DNA of 64,000 nucleotides from Tetrahymena thermophila SB210 (taxonomy: Eukaryota; Ciliophora; Oligohymenophorea; Hymenostomatida; Tetrahymenidae). Both the position numbers and the translations under genes were made by a program. Shown in pieces: positions 39,781 to 51,915 of this stretch. Numbering within the stretch: the stretch's first letter is position 1; each line of letters starts with the position of its first letter. The stretch covers positions 558,001 to 622,000 of the forward strand of contig NW_002476417.1 of assembly GCF_000189635.1 (NCBI RefSeq), in the 5' to 3' direction. The notes beneath the pieces were generated by a model that worked only from the letters and a program-made list of their open reading frames with translations, did no database searches and was not told the DNA's origin.

Positions 39781-41442
39781 ATGGAAAATAATCATAATAA
39801 ATAATCATAAGTTTTAAAGTTGAAATCTTACGAAGTAAGATTGTAATGGAGCTGTCATGACTCACAAGATTAGTAAGACATTGATTTAGATTTATAGTGC
39901 TTAATATTGGATGACCTCTCTTAAATTGAGGATGTAGTTTACTACAATTAAAAAAGTTCTACTTTAGCAGATATTAAACTCTCAGAAGATTAAAGAGGTA
40001 CTACTGAAGAAAAATAAAATGAAATGCTTAAAATTAACCTCTCAGATTGCTAATATGGAATTAAATACTTAGCTATTTTAGTTTGCTCTCATGATGGCAT
40101 TACTCTTAGTAAGCTGAAAACTGGAGTTTTAGAAGTACTTGAAAATAATAAACCTATTTTGACTTCCTCTATTTGTGGTGAAGAACAAATTGTTTCCTAT
40201 TTGCCATGTATATTCTCAAAGCAATATGATGGTACTTGGATTCTCAATAAAACAAAAGCAGTGGATAAAGTTGGAAAAACCTTCATTGAATGTGAATCAA
40301 TAGTAAAATAAGGCTTATTATCATGTGGATTCGACGAGGGTCTCTTTTAAGAAGCTAAAAATTGGTGTGGTAACAAAACATTCGATCTAAAAAAAGATGA
40401 TGTTTTAGTTATTCCTAATACTATTATGAATAATGAAGTATTTGTTGGTCTTGGCTGGGATACCAGATGCGATATAGATTCTTCCATAGTAACATTTGAT
40501 TAATAAGGAAATATGATAGAAAATATCTACTTTGGAAAACTAAAAAGTGATAACTAGTCTATCATCCATCATGGAGATAATTTAACAGGAGTAGGAGATG
40601 GTGACGATGAAGTAATTACTATCAATCTTAAATAAGTAGATTAGAGAGTAGATACAATTTGGTCTGTAATTACAATATATTCTTAAGGAAAGAATTTTAG
40701 TGATGTCTCTGGTACTTTTTGTAGATTGGTAGATAAAAAAACTAATAAAGAGTTTTGTAGATATAATCTTTCTGATAAATCTTCTAGTTATTCTACTCAT
40801 AACGGATGTATTATGGCATGTATTAAGAGGTATAAGAACAATGTCTGGGCTATTTAACCAAAAGGCTTCTTGACATAAGGTAAAAGATATTCAAGTGAAG
40901 TAGCACCAATAATTAAAAACATTTTAAGTGGTAATCTAAGCTAAATAGTAATTATGAATGAAGAGGAAAAGTAGTTAAAGCCTTAATAATAATAAGAATA
41001 AAAATAAATAATATCTCAATCATAATAATTATAATAATCATAATTGTATAAATAAAATGAAAGTAGTAATAAAATATTTTTAGTTTCTTAAATGAGTTTT
41101 TAAGCATAAAACTAAAAAAATATGAATCCTTACATTAATGTTAGTTTAAATTAAAAGTAAGTACTAAAAACTATAGTAAAATAAAATGAAGCAAACCCTA
41201 ACTGGTCTGAAAAAATCTAATTGACTTTAAAAGAAGGAGATATTATTGACTTTAAAATATATAGTTATAATACATTTTGCTTTGATACTTTTTTAGGTTA
41301 GTCAAAAATAAGAATAAGTAAAGACATCCTTGATAAGAATAATGAAGAAAGTTATGAGAACTAGTTAATGGATTCTCACCAAAATTTAAATTACTAAAGT
41401 TAGATAAAATTTAAATTATAAAGTATTCCATAAAAATCTTGA
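39781..41442 (+). CDS. TerD-TerD-C2 protein, copy 1
   Basis: Single-exon gene of 553 residues. Two TerD-type domains are followed by a Gln-rich linker and a C2-like domain. Domain 1 (about 17-175) has DIDLDLQCLILD and VVYYNQKSS but lacks the acidic calcium motif (SEDQRGTTEEKQNE instead). Domain 2 (about 218-360) is canonical, with GLGWDTRCDIDSSI and HHGDNLTGVGDGDDEVI near residues 263-280, the acidic loop TerD proteins use to bind calcium. The linker (about 390-440) is mostly Gln from TAA/TAG. The C2-like part (about 447-553) shows NPYINVSLN, NPNWSEKI and CFDTFLGQSKI; some of the usual C2 Asp residues are missing. No signal peptide, so cytosolic. TerD proteins are known from bacterial stress-resistance loci and some protists; a calcium-dependent, possibly membrane-associated role is inferred. 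Confidence 0.88.
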
Positions 41443-42504
41443 TTGATAATCAGAAAAACTGAAAATGATTTATTGAAATGTATTATAACTGAATTTTTTA
41501 TTTATTAAAAATTTAAAAATTTAAAAAATAAATATTTAAATCTTTAATTTTCAAATACATACATACATACCTATATTAATTAGTATACTTACAACATATT
41601 CCATCAGCTGACTGAATATTGTTAATTACAGTATTTTTTTTAAGTTTAATTTTTTTAGCTTATTTTTGTAAGAATTGGTTATAAATAATAGTATTTAGCT
41701 AGCTAGTTTTTAATTTAAAATTTTAGATTTCTCAGTATTTTTTATTAAAGTGTAGAAAATACTTAAAATATAAATGAATATTATTTATTTTATAAATTCT
41801 AATTTTTTTCATTTTAATTTTTTATATTTTATTTTTTAAATTTGAATAAATTTATCTAATATTTAAATTATCAAATAAAACTTAATTTAACATATTTGTT
41901 CTATTATCAAACAAAGAGTTTTTTGCTTTTTTTCAAATATTTATTAAACTTTAAATTAAAAAATATTTAATAGAAGAATTTTGATATTGAAGAATAATTA
42001 TTTTAGAATTTATATTGTAGAAAATAAAATGACTAAACGAATAAATAAAATTATTTTTAAATATTAATAAAAGTTTTAGAAATTTGTAAATAAAATTTTA
42101 TTATTTGTTATTCAATATTTTATCTATTTTCAATTTATATTTTATTCAATAAAAATTTAATGATAATTTCTTAAGTTTTGAATACCTTTAAAAGAATAAA
42201 ACTCACTTATTTTGATTTTTAAAGATTATTTTTAGTATTTGCTAAAATTTAATATGAAAAAGAAGATTTATGGAAGACTTTGAGAATTTTTAGAGAAATT
42301 TTTAACTTTAAGTTATTCAAAGTAATGATTTATTAATTTTAAGCTAATATCTTTACAATCAATTAAAACGAAATATCAGTAAATAGACTATCTGGAAATG
42401 TTCTCTCTTTTCTAACATTATTTTAAAAAAGATTTGTCTTGATTAAGATCTGAATAATAATTTATAAAAAATAAAAACCTTAGATATTTCATATATTAAA
42501 AAAA
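41443..42504. other. Spacer across the duplication junction
   Basis: Contains the 3' flank of the first TerD gene, a short CATACATACATAC microsatellite near 41565, the junction of duplication units near 41960, and the upstream region of the second reductase. No gene seen. Confidence 0.5.
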
Positions 42505-43395
42505 ATGGCTTTAAAACTCGCAAAAACTGTTTTATTAAACGATGGTACTAAATTCCCAATTTTCGGATTAGGTACTTGGTAATCTACAAACTAATAAGAA
42601 ATGACCAACTTAATCAGATCTGCTTTGGATTTAGGTTATCGTCACATTGACACTGCTATTGCTTATGATAACTAAAAGATGATTGGAGATGCTCTAAAAA
42701 CTATTTTTAGTGAAGGCAAATACAAGAGAGAAGATTTATACATTGTTAGTAAGATCTTCCCTTATAAGAATTGGAACACAGAATAAAAGATAAAATAAAC
42801 ATTAGAAGAATTACAAATCGACCATCTTGACTTATTCCTTTTGCATTGGACTTTTGCTGGTCCCTCTAAAACCTTTGAAATTAATCATAAACCTGTCCAT
42901 GTTATTTGGGCCGAATTAGAGCAAGTCTAATAAAAGGGATTGACAAAATCAATTGGTGTTTCTAACTTTAACGTCTAAAGTTTACTTGACTTATGGAGTT
43001 ATGCTAAGGTAAAGCCAGTAGCTAACCAAGTTGAACTTCATGTTTTCTTGCAACAAAAAAGATTAGTAGAATTCTGTCAAAGAATAAATGTCCATGTCAC
43101 TGCTTATTCTCCTCTTGCTAGGTTTAATGAAATCGTTTAAAATAAAACCTTGACTGAATTGGCATAGAAGCATAATGCTACCGTTTCATAAATCTTGCTT
43201 TCTTTCCTTTTATCTCAAGGTATTTCTGTCATTCCTAAGACTGAAAAGGTTAACAGATTAAAAGAAAACTTTGATTCTTAAGATATCTAGCTTTCTGAAG
43301 AAGAAATCAAAACACTTAAAGGCTTAGACACTAACACTAGAGTTGTTTAACCTGCTGACATAGATTTCTTTGGAAACGTTCCTATTTTTGATTGA
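42505..43395 (+). CDS. Aldo/keto reductase, second copy
   Basis: Single-exon gene, 296 residues, the same length as the copy at 37170. The tetrad is intact: Asp49, Tyr54 ([13 protein letters not shown]), Lys83 (VSKIFPY), His114 (LLHWTF). It also keeps SIGVSNFNV and [10 protein letters not shown]. Differences from copy 1 include Gln for Glu after FGLGTW, Val53 to Ala beside the catalytic Tyr, FAGPSK for FTSPSK in the substrate loop, and VVQPADID for VWQPADLD near the C-terminus. The last two lie in parts of the fold that shape the substrate pocket, so specificity could differ. No frame damage; it should be an active NAD(P)H-dependent oxidoreductase. Confidence 0.93.
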
Positions 43396-44112
43396 AAATA
43401 AAATAATTATAATATTTTTTAAAAATATGTGTGTAATTTTCTTAATAAATTCAATGTTCTTGTATTTACTTTTGAAGAAATATAAAATGAATTAATCCTT
43501 TTACTTCTATATGAATTTGGTATAAAAGAATTTGAATAATAACCACCATAAAAATTGTTTTTTAATAAACAATATCTTTTAAAATTTTATAGTGTCTTAA
43601 TATATATTTTTTTTGAATATGATTTTTAAATATTAATTAATTTAGTGAATGAAATAAAATACTTAATAATAGAGATTAGCAAAAATAATTTCATTTTTTT
43701 TAGAATAGATAATTAATTTTAAAAACAATGTTTTAAAAATGAGAGATAATAATTATTCTTCTATCTTAATTATCTTTTATTAATAAATATCACCAAAAAT
43801 AGCTAATCTATACTATTTTCTTATTAAGTATCAGTATATAATTCATAATAAAAGAGATACTATTAAATTTATTTTTATCAAAAATTTTAAAACAACGAAA
43901 AAATCAAATTAATTTCTTACCACTGATTAATGAATTAATGGTGGTATTCATAGTTTATCTATTTTACTTTCTTTACAAATATGTTTCTATTTTTACAAGG
44001 ATAATGATTTAGAAGAAGATTTTAGTATCAGATGATCCTTTTAAATTAATAAAACCTAAAGGATTTAAAGTTTAATATTAATAAAAATCCAAATTTTTAA
44101 ATATTAAATAAG
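43396..44112. other. Spacer between reductase and TerD gene, unit 2
   Basis: About 0.7 kb. It aligns with the last part of the 38061-39780 spacer, including the proximal AGAAGAAGATTTTAG block and AATAAAACCTAAAGGATTT shortly before the ATG. These conserved bases are the best candidates for the TerD promoter in both units. Confidence 0.45.
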
Positions 44113-45876
44113 ATGGAATAATATCAAAATAAAAACTCACAAGCTTTAAAGTTGAATTCTTATGAAGTAAGATTGTAATGGAGCTGCAATGATTCACAAG
44201 ATTATTTACACGTTGATTTACATCTGTGGAGCTTAATATTGGATGACCTCTCTTAAATAGTGGGTTGGGTTGACTAAAGATAAAAAAGCTCTACTTTATT
44301 AGATGTCAAGTTTTCAGAAAATTAAAGAGAAACTATCGAAGAAAAATAAAATCAAATGCTTAAAATTAACCTTTCAGATTGCTAATACGGAATCAAATAC
44401 TTAGCAATTATGCCATATTCAACTCAACCCCTCTCTCTTTATAAGCTGAAAACTGCATTTTTAGAAGTGCTTGAAAATAACAAACCTATTTTGAAAATCA
44501 ATCTTTGGGAAGAAGAGCAATTTTTTTGCTATTTGTCATGTATCTTCTCAAAACAATATGATGGTACTTGGATTCTCTATCAGACAAAAGTACTGGATAT
44601 ATTTGGAAAGATATTTCTTGAATGCGAACAAATAGTGAAATAAGGGTTATTATAATGTGGATTTGACTATGGGCTCTTTTAAGAAGCGTAGAAATGGTCT
44701 GGTAAAAAAACCTTCAACCTAAAAAATGATGATTTTTTAGTAATTCCAAATACTATTTTAAATAGTGAAGTAATTTTTGATCTTGGCTGGGATACCAGAT
44801 GCGAAAAAGATTCTTCCATAATAGCATTTGATTAGGAAGGAAATATGATAGAAAATATCTACTCTACAAAAGTGAATAGTGAAATCTAGTCTAATGTCCT
44901 TCATGGAGATAATTAGACAGCAATAGGAGATAGTGAGGATGAAGTAATAACTATCAATTTTAAATAAGTAGATTAGAGAGTAGATACAATTTGGTTTGTA
45001 ATTACAATATATTCTAAAGGAATGAATTTTAGTGATGTCTCTGGTACTTATTTTAGATTGGTAGATAAAAAAACTAATAAAGAGTTTTGTAGATATAATC
45101 TTTCTGAAAAATCTTCAAATTATTCTACTCATAACGGATGTATTATGGCATGTATTAAAAGGTATTAAAAAAATGTCTGGGCTATTTAACCAAAAGGCTT
45201 CTTGACATAAGGTCAAAGATTTTCAAGCGAAGTAGCGCCAATAATTAAAAACATTTTAAGTGGTAATCTTAGCGAAATAGTAATTATAAATGAAGGGGAA
45301 AACTAACTTAAGACTGAAAATTAATAAGTAGAAAAATAAATGATACCTCAATAATAATTATAATAATCATTAAAAGCATATGAAAACAACATTACAATAA
45401 TTGAAGACTCTGAAATGGAATAATAGTAAGAAGAAAAATCACAAATATAATATTAACTTTTATTGTAAAATGAATATGAAAGTAACAATAAAATATTTTT
45501 AGTTTCTTAAATGAGTTTATTATTGTAAAACTAAAAAAATATGAATCCTTATATTACTGTTAGTTTAAATTAAAAGTAGGTACTTAAAACAATAGTAAAA
45601 AAAAATGAATTAAACCCTAATTGGTCTGAAAAAATTTAATTGACTTTAAAAGAAGGAGATATTTTAAACTTTAAAGTACACAGTAATAAAAAATTTTACT
45701 TTGATACTTTTTTAGGTTAATCAAAAATTATAATAACCAAAGATATCCTTGACAAGAATAATGAATAAAATTATGAGTACTAATTAATGGATTCTCAAAA
45801 CAACTTAAATTCAAATTACTAAATTTAGATTAAATTTAAATTATAAAGTATTCAATAATAATCTTAGTAATGCTGA
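44113..45876 (+). CDS. TerD-TerD-C2 protein, copy 2, with altered calcium loops
   Basis: Single-exon gene of 587 residues, the longest of the six, due to a longer Gln/Glu-rich linker. The same order of domains is present and the frame is open. The second TerD domain, canonical in the other copies, has changed at its metal site: the usual HHGDNLTGxGxGDDE reads LHGDNQTAIGDSEDE, and DIDSSI reads EKDSSI after GWDTRC. Domain 1 is also more diverged (HVDLHLWSLILDDL). The C2-like part keeps NPYITVSLN and YFDTFLGQSKI. Compared with its duplication partner at 39781 it has many replacement changes, while the neighbouring reductase pair is conserved. It may be losing calcium binding, gaining another role, or starting to decay. 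Confidence 0.82.
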
Positions 45877-47103
45877 AAATAATTTATTAAAATGTATTAT
45901 CATCAAAAAGATTCTTATTTATTAAAAATTTTTTACTATATAAATAATTTTATGTTAAATTTTCTAATTTACTCTAAATTGTGATAAGTTAACATAACAG
46001 TATATCAACCAACACTAATTTTAGTTATTGAGAGTACTTTGATAATATTAACGTCAAAACAAATAGCTTAAATTAATTAGAAATTCTACAAAAAATAATT
46101 TTTTATATTTCTATATTGGAAATTTAAAATAATTAAAGCATCTATAAAAATTCATAATTATTTTTAATTATTGTTAATTAATGTCTTAATTCAACAATAA
46201 AATGTCCTTTTTTTTAAACAGTTTCAATTAAGTATATTTTTAATAAATCTATAAGTGGGAAGGGAGTGGTGCAAATTAATCAAAATATACATATATCTAT
46301 ATTAATTATTATACTTTTCAATCAATATAATCCACTTACTTACTGATTATTGCTAATTGCAGTATTTTTTAAGTTGAGTTTTAAATTATTTATTTAGAAA
46401 ATAATTATATTACAAATTTTTTTTCACAATTTTTTTAGTAAAAAATAAATTGAGGATTTTTCTTAAAATTTATAAATAGTATGTATTTAGTATTTATGAA
46501 AAAAAAATAATAATAATTATGGTTTAATGATCTATTTAAAATTATAAATTTTATTTTAACAACAATAAAAAAGGCTAAAATGCCCAAAATTTATTATATT
46601 AATCCAGTTTATAACTTATTAATGAAAGTGCTCTTTATTTAATTAAATATTTGAATTATTAATTTTATTTAAGTTATGTTTATCTTTTTGAAATCAAGTT
46701 TTTATGAACAAAAATTTACTTTTTTTATAAAAAAATCAAATGAGTCAGTGTTAATTTTATAAATTACGTTTCCCTTAAAATATTATTTTTTTATGCGCTT
46801 TTTTTAAGGAAATACTAAATTAAAATAAATAAATATGAGAAAAATTAGTTTTACTCTATTTCAGATATTGGTAAGCAAATATGTTCCCTGATATAATTTA
46901 ATACAATTAGATTGGTGAATCTATTATATAACCTATTAAAATATTAACTAATTAACTATCTATTATAAAAAATTATTAACTTTTCTATATTTATTGATAG
47001 ATAGTTATATCCGTTTAAATAAATAATTAACTAACTAACTACACAAGTTGAATTTTTTAATACTAAATAAAAACTGTAAAAATTTCTAATATATCAAATA
47101 AAA
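45877..47103. other. Intergenic spacer
   Basis: About 1.2 kb. The first part continues duplication unit 2 (the block near 46300 matches one near 41580). A short G-rich string, GGGAAGGGAGTGGTG near 46258, and AACTAACTAACTA near 47028 are the only notable bases. No gene seen. Confidence 0.45.
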
Positions 47104-48723
47104 ATGGAATTTAATATTTAAAAAGAAATACAAATTTTAGAATCAAAATCTTTTGAAGTAAGATTGTAATGGAGAAGCTAAGACTATTAAGACTCTCAAG
47201 ATATTGATTTAGATCTATAATGCTTAATACTGGATGACCTTTCTTAAATAGAAGATGTTGTTTATTATAACAAGAAAAGTTCTTCTATTGCTGATGTTAA
47301 ACTTTCAGATGATTAGAGAGGCAATTATTAATAAAATTAAAATGAAATTCTTAGAATAAATCTTTCTGATTGCAAATATGGTATTAAATACCTTGTTATT
47401 TTAATATGCTCTCATGATGGAATTACTCTCAATAATTTGAAAACAGGTATTATAGAAGTAGTAGAGGATGATAAGGTAATACTTATTTAATCTATTTGTT
47501 GCGAAGAGCGTATTGTTTCATTTTTACCTTGCATATTTTAAAAATAATTTAATGGAGTTTGGCTTCTTCATTAAACAAAAGCAGTTGATAAGGTGGGAAA
47601 AACATTTATAGAATGTGAGTAAATAGTAAAATAAGGATTATTGTAATGTGGATTCGACGAAGGGCTATTTTAAGAAGCAAAAAATTGGAATGGCAATAAA
47701 ACTTTCAACCTTAAAAAAGAAGACTTTTTAATTATAAATGATAGAATTGCAAATAATGAAATTTATATTGGTCTCGGTTGGGATACTGAATGCGATATTG
47801 ACTCTTCTATTCTTACTTTTGACAAGTAAGGAAATATATTAGAGAATATTTATTTTGGTAATCTTAAAAGTTAAAATTAATCAATAATACATCATGGAGA
47901 TAATTTGACAGGAGAAGGAGAAGGTGACGATGAAGTATTAACCATCAAGCTAAAATAAATAGACTAAAGAGTAGATACTATTTGGTCTGTAATTACTATT
48001 TATTCTTAAAATAAGGCTTTTAATGAAGTTTCTGGAGCTTTTTGTAGATTAGTAGATAAGAAAACCAATAAAGAGTTTTGTAGATATAATCTTTCTAGTG
48101 AATCTATAAATAACTCTTCACATAATGGTTGCATTATGGCTTGCATTAAAAGATATAAAAACGATTGCTGGGCTATTTAACCAAAAGGATTCTTGACATA
48201 GGGCAAAAGGTATTCTAGTGAAGTGGTGCCCATAATTAAAAATATTTTAAACAATAACCTCAGCTAAATTCTAATTATAAAAGAAGAATAAGACAAAAAA
48301 CAAAAATAATAAAAATAAATATCATAACCGAATAACACATTCTAAATATCTTAAATATATGCAACTAATCTATCAGCATAAAGGTAGGGTTAAAAGATAG
48401 ACCCTTATTTGATAGTTTACCTAAACAAAACTAAAGTGCTTTAATCTACTGTACTTAATAATCCATAAATAATAAGTTGGCCTGAAAAAATATAATTAAA
48501 CTTAAAAGAAGGAGATGTTCTACTTTTTGAAATATATGATTATTACAAATTTTTTTTTGATAGTTTCTTAGGCTAATCAAAATTAAGAATTACAAAAGAA
48601 ATTTTAGAGAAAAATAATCAACAGAGCTATGAAATTTTTATAAAAGATTCTCAGTAAAAATCAAACCCTAATTATTGTGGCTAGATTAAATTTAATTTAT
48701 TTAATATCCAATTCAATTCTTGA
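47104..48723 (+). CDS. TerD-TerD-C2 protein, copy 3
   Basis: Single-exon gene of 539 residues, TGA stop. Domain 1 begins at SFEVRLQWRSQDYQDSQDIDLDL. Domain 2 has IGLGWDTECDIDSSILTFD and an intact acidic loop HHGDNLTGEGEGDDE, the form nearest the general TerD consensus. KKTNKEFCRYNLS and CWAIQPKGFLTQG close the domain. The linker is Lys/Gln-rich and shorter than in copies 1 and 2. The C2-like part is more diverged (DPYLIVYLNKTK, FFFDSFLGQSKL). It has no reductase partner. By sequence it is between the older pair (39781, 44113) and the younger array (49183, 51916, 54338), and it lies physically between them. Confidence 0.88.
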
Positions 48724-48960
48724 AAAAAAAAAAATTAAAAACAAAGTTCAATTTTATTAAATTTATTATTTTATTTAGCTAATAACAAAAACTATTAAAC
48801 TTTTATAAAAACCATAAATACCTTCTTATCTCTAAATAAAATATTTGATTAATATCTTATATATAAATATTTAATTTATTTATGTGTAAATAAATATAAC
48901 TACCTCTATCAAAATTGAATTAAATAAATTATTTATTTAATTTTTTTTCACATATAAGGA

Positions 48961-49048
48961 ATTAAGATTGTATTTAAACCTCAATTGAATTAGTAATCTT
49001 ATTTTATGTTATATAAGGCAGTAAGGATAAATTGTGAATTGATTTTAC
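48961..49048 (+). promoter_or_regulatory. Conserved upstream block of the TerD array, copy 4
   Basis: This block (ATTAAGATTG, then TTGAATTAGTAATCTTATTT, then AAGGATAAATT) lies about 220 to 135 bases before the ATG. It recurs at nearly the same distance before the genes at 51916 and 54338, while other spacer bases have drifted. It includes an ATTAAGATT and AATCTTAT pair that can base-pair as an inverted repeat. Confidence 0.45.
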
Positions 49049-49086
49049 ATGATTTATTATTTGTGATAAAATTGTTAATTAAGTTT

Positions 49087-49100
49087 TTTCTATATAGAAA
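49087..49100. promoter_or_regulatory. Promoter-proximal palindrome, TerD copy 4
   Basis: TTTCTATATAGAAA is a perfect palindrome 96 bases before the ATG, followed by GATCTTC. The counterparts at 51819 (TTTCTATATTGAAA) and 54241 (TTTCTATAAAGAAA) sit 97 bases before their ATGs. A dimeric factor site or part of a core promoter is possible; GAA/TTC arms recall heat-shock elements, but the spacing is not standard. Confidence 0.4.
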
Positions 49101-49182
49101 GATCTTCCTTCTTAAAATATCATTTTGAATAATTAAAAATCGTATAAATATTAAATCAAATTATACTTACTATTAAATTAAA

Positions 49183-50766
49183 ATGGAATTAAGTAATACT
49201 AAATAAACGTTAACTTTAAGTTAGAAATCTTATGAAATAAGATTGAAGTGGAGCAATCATGACTCTTAAGATTAATAAAATATTGATTTAGATTTACAGT
49301 GCATAATTATGGATGATATCTCATAAATAGAAGATGTTGTTTACTATAATTAGTAAATCTCAACTATTGCAGATGTTAAACTCTAAGGAGATTAAAGAGG
49401 AACAGATCAAAAAGCTTAAAAAGAGATAATAAAAATAAACTTATCTAATTGTAGTTATGGTATTAAATACTTAGCTATTTTAGTTTCCTCTCATGATGGA
49501 ATTCCACTCAATAAACTTTAATCTGCTGACTTGGAAGTAGTAGATAATGATAAGTCTATATTAAGCGTCTCAATTACAAATGAAGAATCGGCTCTCTCTT
49601 ATTTGCCATGTATTTTTGAAAAATAGTTTGACGGTACTTGGGTACTTCATTAAACTAAAGTATTTGATAAAGTAGGAAAAACGTTTATTGAATGCGAAAA
49701 AATAGTAAAATAAGGGTTATTATAATCTGGTTTTGACGAAGGAATCTTTTTAGAAGCAAAAAGTTGGTAGGGTAATAAAACGTTCAATTTAAAAAAGGAG
49801 GATGTCTTAATTATCCCAGATAATATTGCAGATAATGAAATATTTGTTGGTCTTGGTTGGGATACCAAGTGTGACATAGATTCTTCGATTCTAACTTTTG
49901 ACAAGGAAGGAAATATGATAGAAAATATATATTTTGGAAATCTGAGAAGTAACAACTAATCTATTATCCATCATGGAGATAATTTAACAGGAGTAGGAGA
50001 AGGTGATGACGAAGTGATAAGTATCCGTCTTAAACAAATAGATTAAAAAGTGGAAACAATTTGGTCTTGTATTACTGTGTATACTTAAGGAAAATCTTTT
50101 AGTGACATTTCTGGAGCCTTTTGTAGATTAGTAGATAAAAACTCGAAGAAAGAATTTTGTAGATACAACATATCTAATAAATCTTCTAAGCACTCTGAAT
50201 ACAATGGCTGTATTTTAGTTTGCATAAAGAGATACAAAAATAATTGTTGGGCCATTCAACCAAAAGGGTTCTTGATGAAAAAAACAAATCGCTCAAGTGA
50301 AGTTGCACCAAAAATTTATAGTATTTTAAATAACGATCTTAGTGATATAAAAATTTTGAAATAATAGGATAATCATTAGCCAAAATAATAATCAAACATA
50401 AATAAAAAATTATATTTATCATAAATACAGGGAATCAATTTATTAGGATCCAACTCAAAGAAAATAAAACCTTACATTATCATCTTTTAAAATAAAATAA
50501 AAATACTATAAACTTCTGTAGTAAATATAAAAGATGTTACTTGTTGGTCTGATTCATTATATCTATATTTAATAGAAGGAGATACTTTATTTTTTAAAGT
50601 ATATGGCAAAAATGTTTGTTGCTTTGATACTTTTTTAGGATAGTCTTAATTTAAAATTACTAGAGAGATTCTAGAAATAAAAGATGAATAAAACTATAAA
50701 ATTTAAATAACAAATTCTCAATCAAATTAAAATTTGTAAGGTTAGCTTTAGTTTAATCTAAAATGA
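49183..50766 (+). CDS. TerD-TerD-C2 protein, copy 4
   Basis: Single-exon gene of 527 residues. Domain 1 starts with SYEIRLKWSNHDSQD and has DIDLDLQCIIMDD. Domain 2 holds GLGWDTKCDIDSSILTFDKEG and HHGDNLTGVGEGDDE with all acidic residues in place. KSFSDISGAFCRLVDKN and KNNCWAIQPKGFL follow. The linker is short and no longer Gln-rich. The C2-like end has KPYIIIFQNK and CCFDTFLGQSQF. The protein ends a few codons earlier than copies 5 and 6 because the penultimate CAA-TCT block is preceded by TGA here. It belongs to the young three-gene array and keeps the conserved upstream block. Confidence 0.88.
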
Positions 50767-51915
50767 CAATCTTGAAAAAAAACAGTTAAATGATTATTTA
50801 ATTTATTGAGATTTGTATTATAATTTAAATGTATCTATGTCTTTTAAATTCTATAAAAAACCTTTGAATTATTTTTTTTAATATTATTAAAATTCAAAAA
50901 GATAGAAATTAATTGAAGTAGTTTTTCAATAATATAAATTTATTTGTAAAATATGCCATTTTCAAATAATTTTTATATTTCCAGTTAATTAGTAATTTAA
51001 ATATAATCTTCAATTTTTGTGTTGAAAATTTAATTAATAATAAACGCCTAATTAAAATCTAGTGGTTTTGATATTACTGAATTTAAAATTAAATATAAAT
51101 ATATTTGAAATTGTTAATTCTAATCCATTTTTTTAAATTATTTTTATTTATGATAAATTTTGGTGTTTGTTATTATTAAAATATGTCTTATAAGCAATGA
51201 AGGAATTAGAGTCTGTATTATTCGAAATCTATATTTTTTTATATGAAATACTATTAGGGTTTTTAATGCTTTCCATAAATTTTACATTTTTTTTATTCAA
51301 AATTACTGTTTTTTTTTGCAAATATTTTAAAATAGTCTATTATATTTCAATACATTGAAAATTTCTAAATTACTTATCCAAAGTGAATGAGGAAAATAAA
51401 ATCAATTGATATCAATATTTTAAAATTTAATATCTAAATCTATATATCGAAATAAATTTGATCTATAATTATGAATACTTTTAAATTTATCACACTAAAT
51501 TAATTTTATTGTTGAAAGTCAAATAAGTTTTTCTATTATAATTTTTTTTGATATTTCTAAAGAATAAATAAATATTAAGTTGAAATATAGGTTAATACTT
51601 TTTAATATGATAATATTAAATTTAAAAAATGTTTCAAAATAGGTTTGGAATATGGCATTGATTTTTATGGTCAATAAATAATATTTTTGCTTTGAATGGA
51701 ATTAAGATTGTTTTAAACTTTAATTGAATTAGTAATCTTATTTTATGTTATATAGGGCAGTAAGGATAAATTATTAATCGATTTTACTTTATTTGTGAAA
51801 AAAGCACTAATTAAATTTTTTCTATATTGAAAGAACTTCATTCTTTAAAAATAATTTGAATAATTAAAAAATCGAAAAAAATATTAAATCAAATTATACT
51901 TACTATTAAATTAAA
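50767..51915. other. Spacer between TerD copies 4 and 5
   Basis: About 1.15 kb of AT-rich sequence. The part before 51700 shows nothing; the last 215 bases carry the conserved upstream block and palindrome. Confidence 0.45.
51701..51832 (+). promoter_or_regulatory. Conserved upstream block and palindrome, TerD copy 5
   Basis: Bases 51701-51788 match the 48961 block almost base for base. TTTCTATATTGAAA at 51819-51832 matches the 49087 palindrome with one arm changed. Distances to the ATG (215-128 and 97) are the same as in the other two genes. Confidence 0.45.

Larger units (their letters stand above)
36660..41950 (+). repeat. Segmental duplication unit 1 (reductase + TerD pair)
   Basis: The unit holds an aldo/keto reductase gene, the spacer, a TerD-TerD-C2 gene and its 3' flank. 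The same order recurs from about 41965 to 46560. Shared non-coding landmarks include the start (ATAGAAGA.TTTTGATATTGAAG), a block about 250 bases before each reductase ATG (near 36924 and 42250), the spacer before each TerD gene, and a 3' flank block near 41580 and 46300. The reductases are much closer to each other than the TerD genes are. Confidence 0.75.
41965..46560 (+). repeat. Segmental duplication unit 2 (reductase + TerD pair)
   Basis: Second copy of the unit at 36660. It is shorter, mainly because the spacer between the reductase and the TerD gene is about 1 kb shorter here. The order and strand of both genes are kept. Confidence 0.75.
48724..49182. other. Spacer before TerD copy 4
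   Basis: 460 bases of AT-rich sequence that contain the conserved upstream block listed separately. No gene. Confidence 0.5.

Noticed and set aside
41560-41580. CATA microsatellite as a regulatory or mobile feature
   Set aside because: Only a few units of a simple repeat; similar runs near 63870 and 47028 fit ordinary AT-rich slippage.
49087-49108. Heat-shock element upstream of TerD copy 4
   Set aside because: GAA and TTC arms are present, but not as three units with two-base gaps, so I list only a palindrome.
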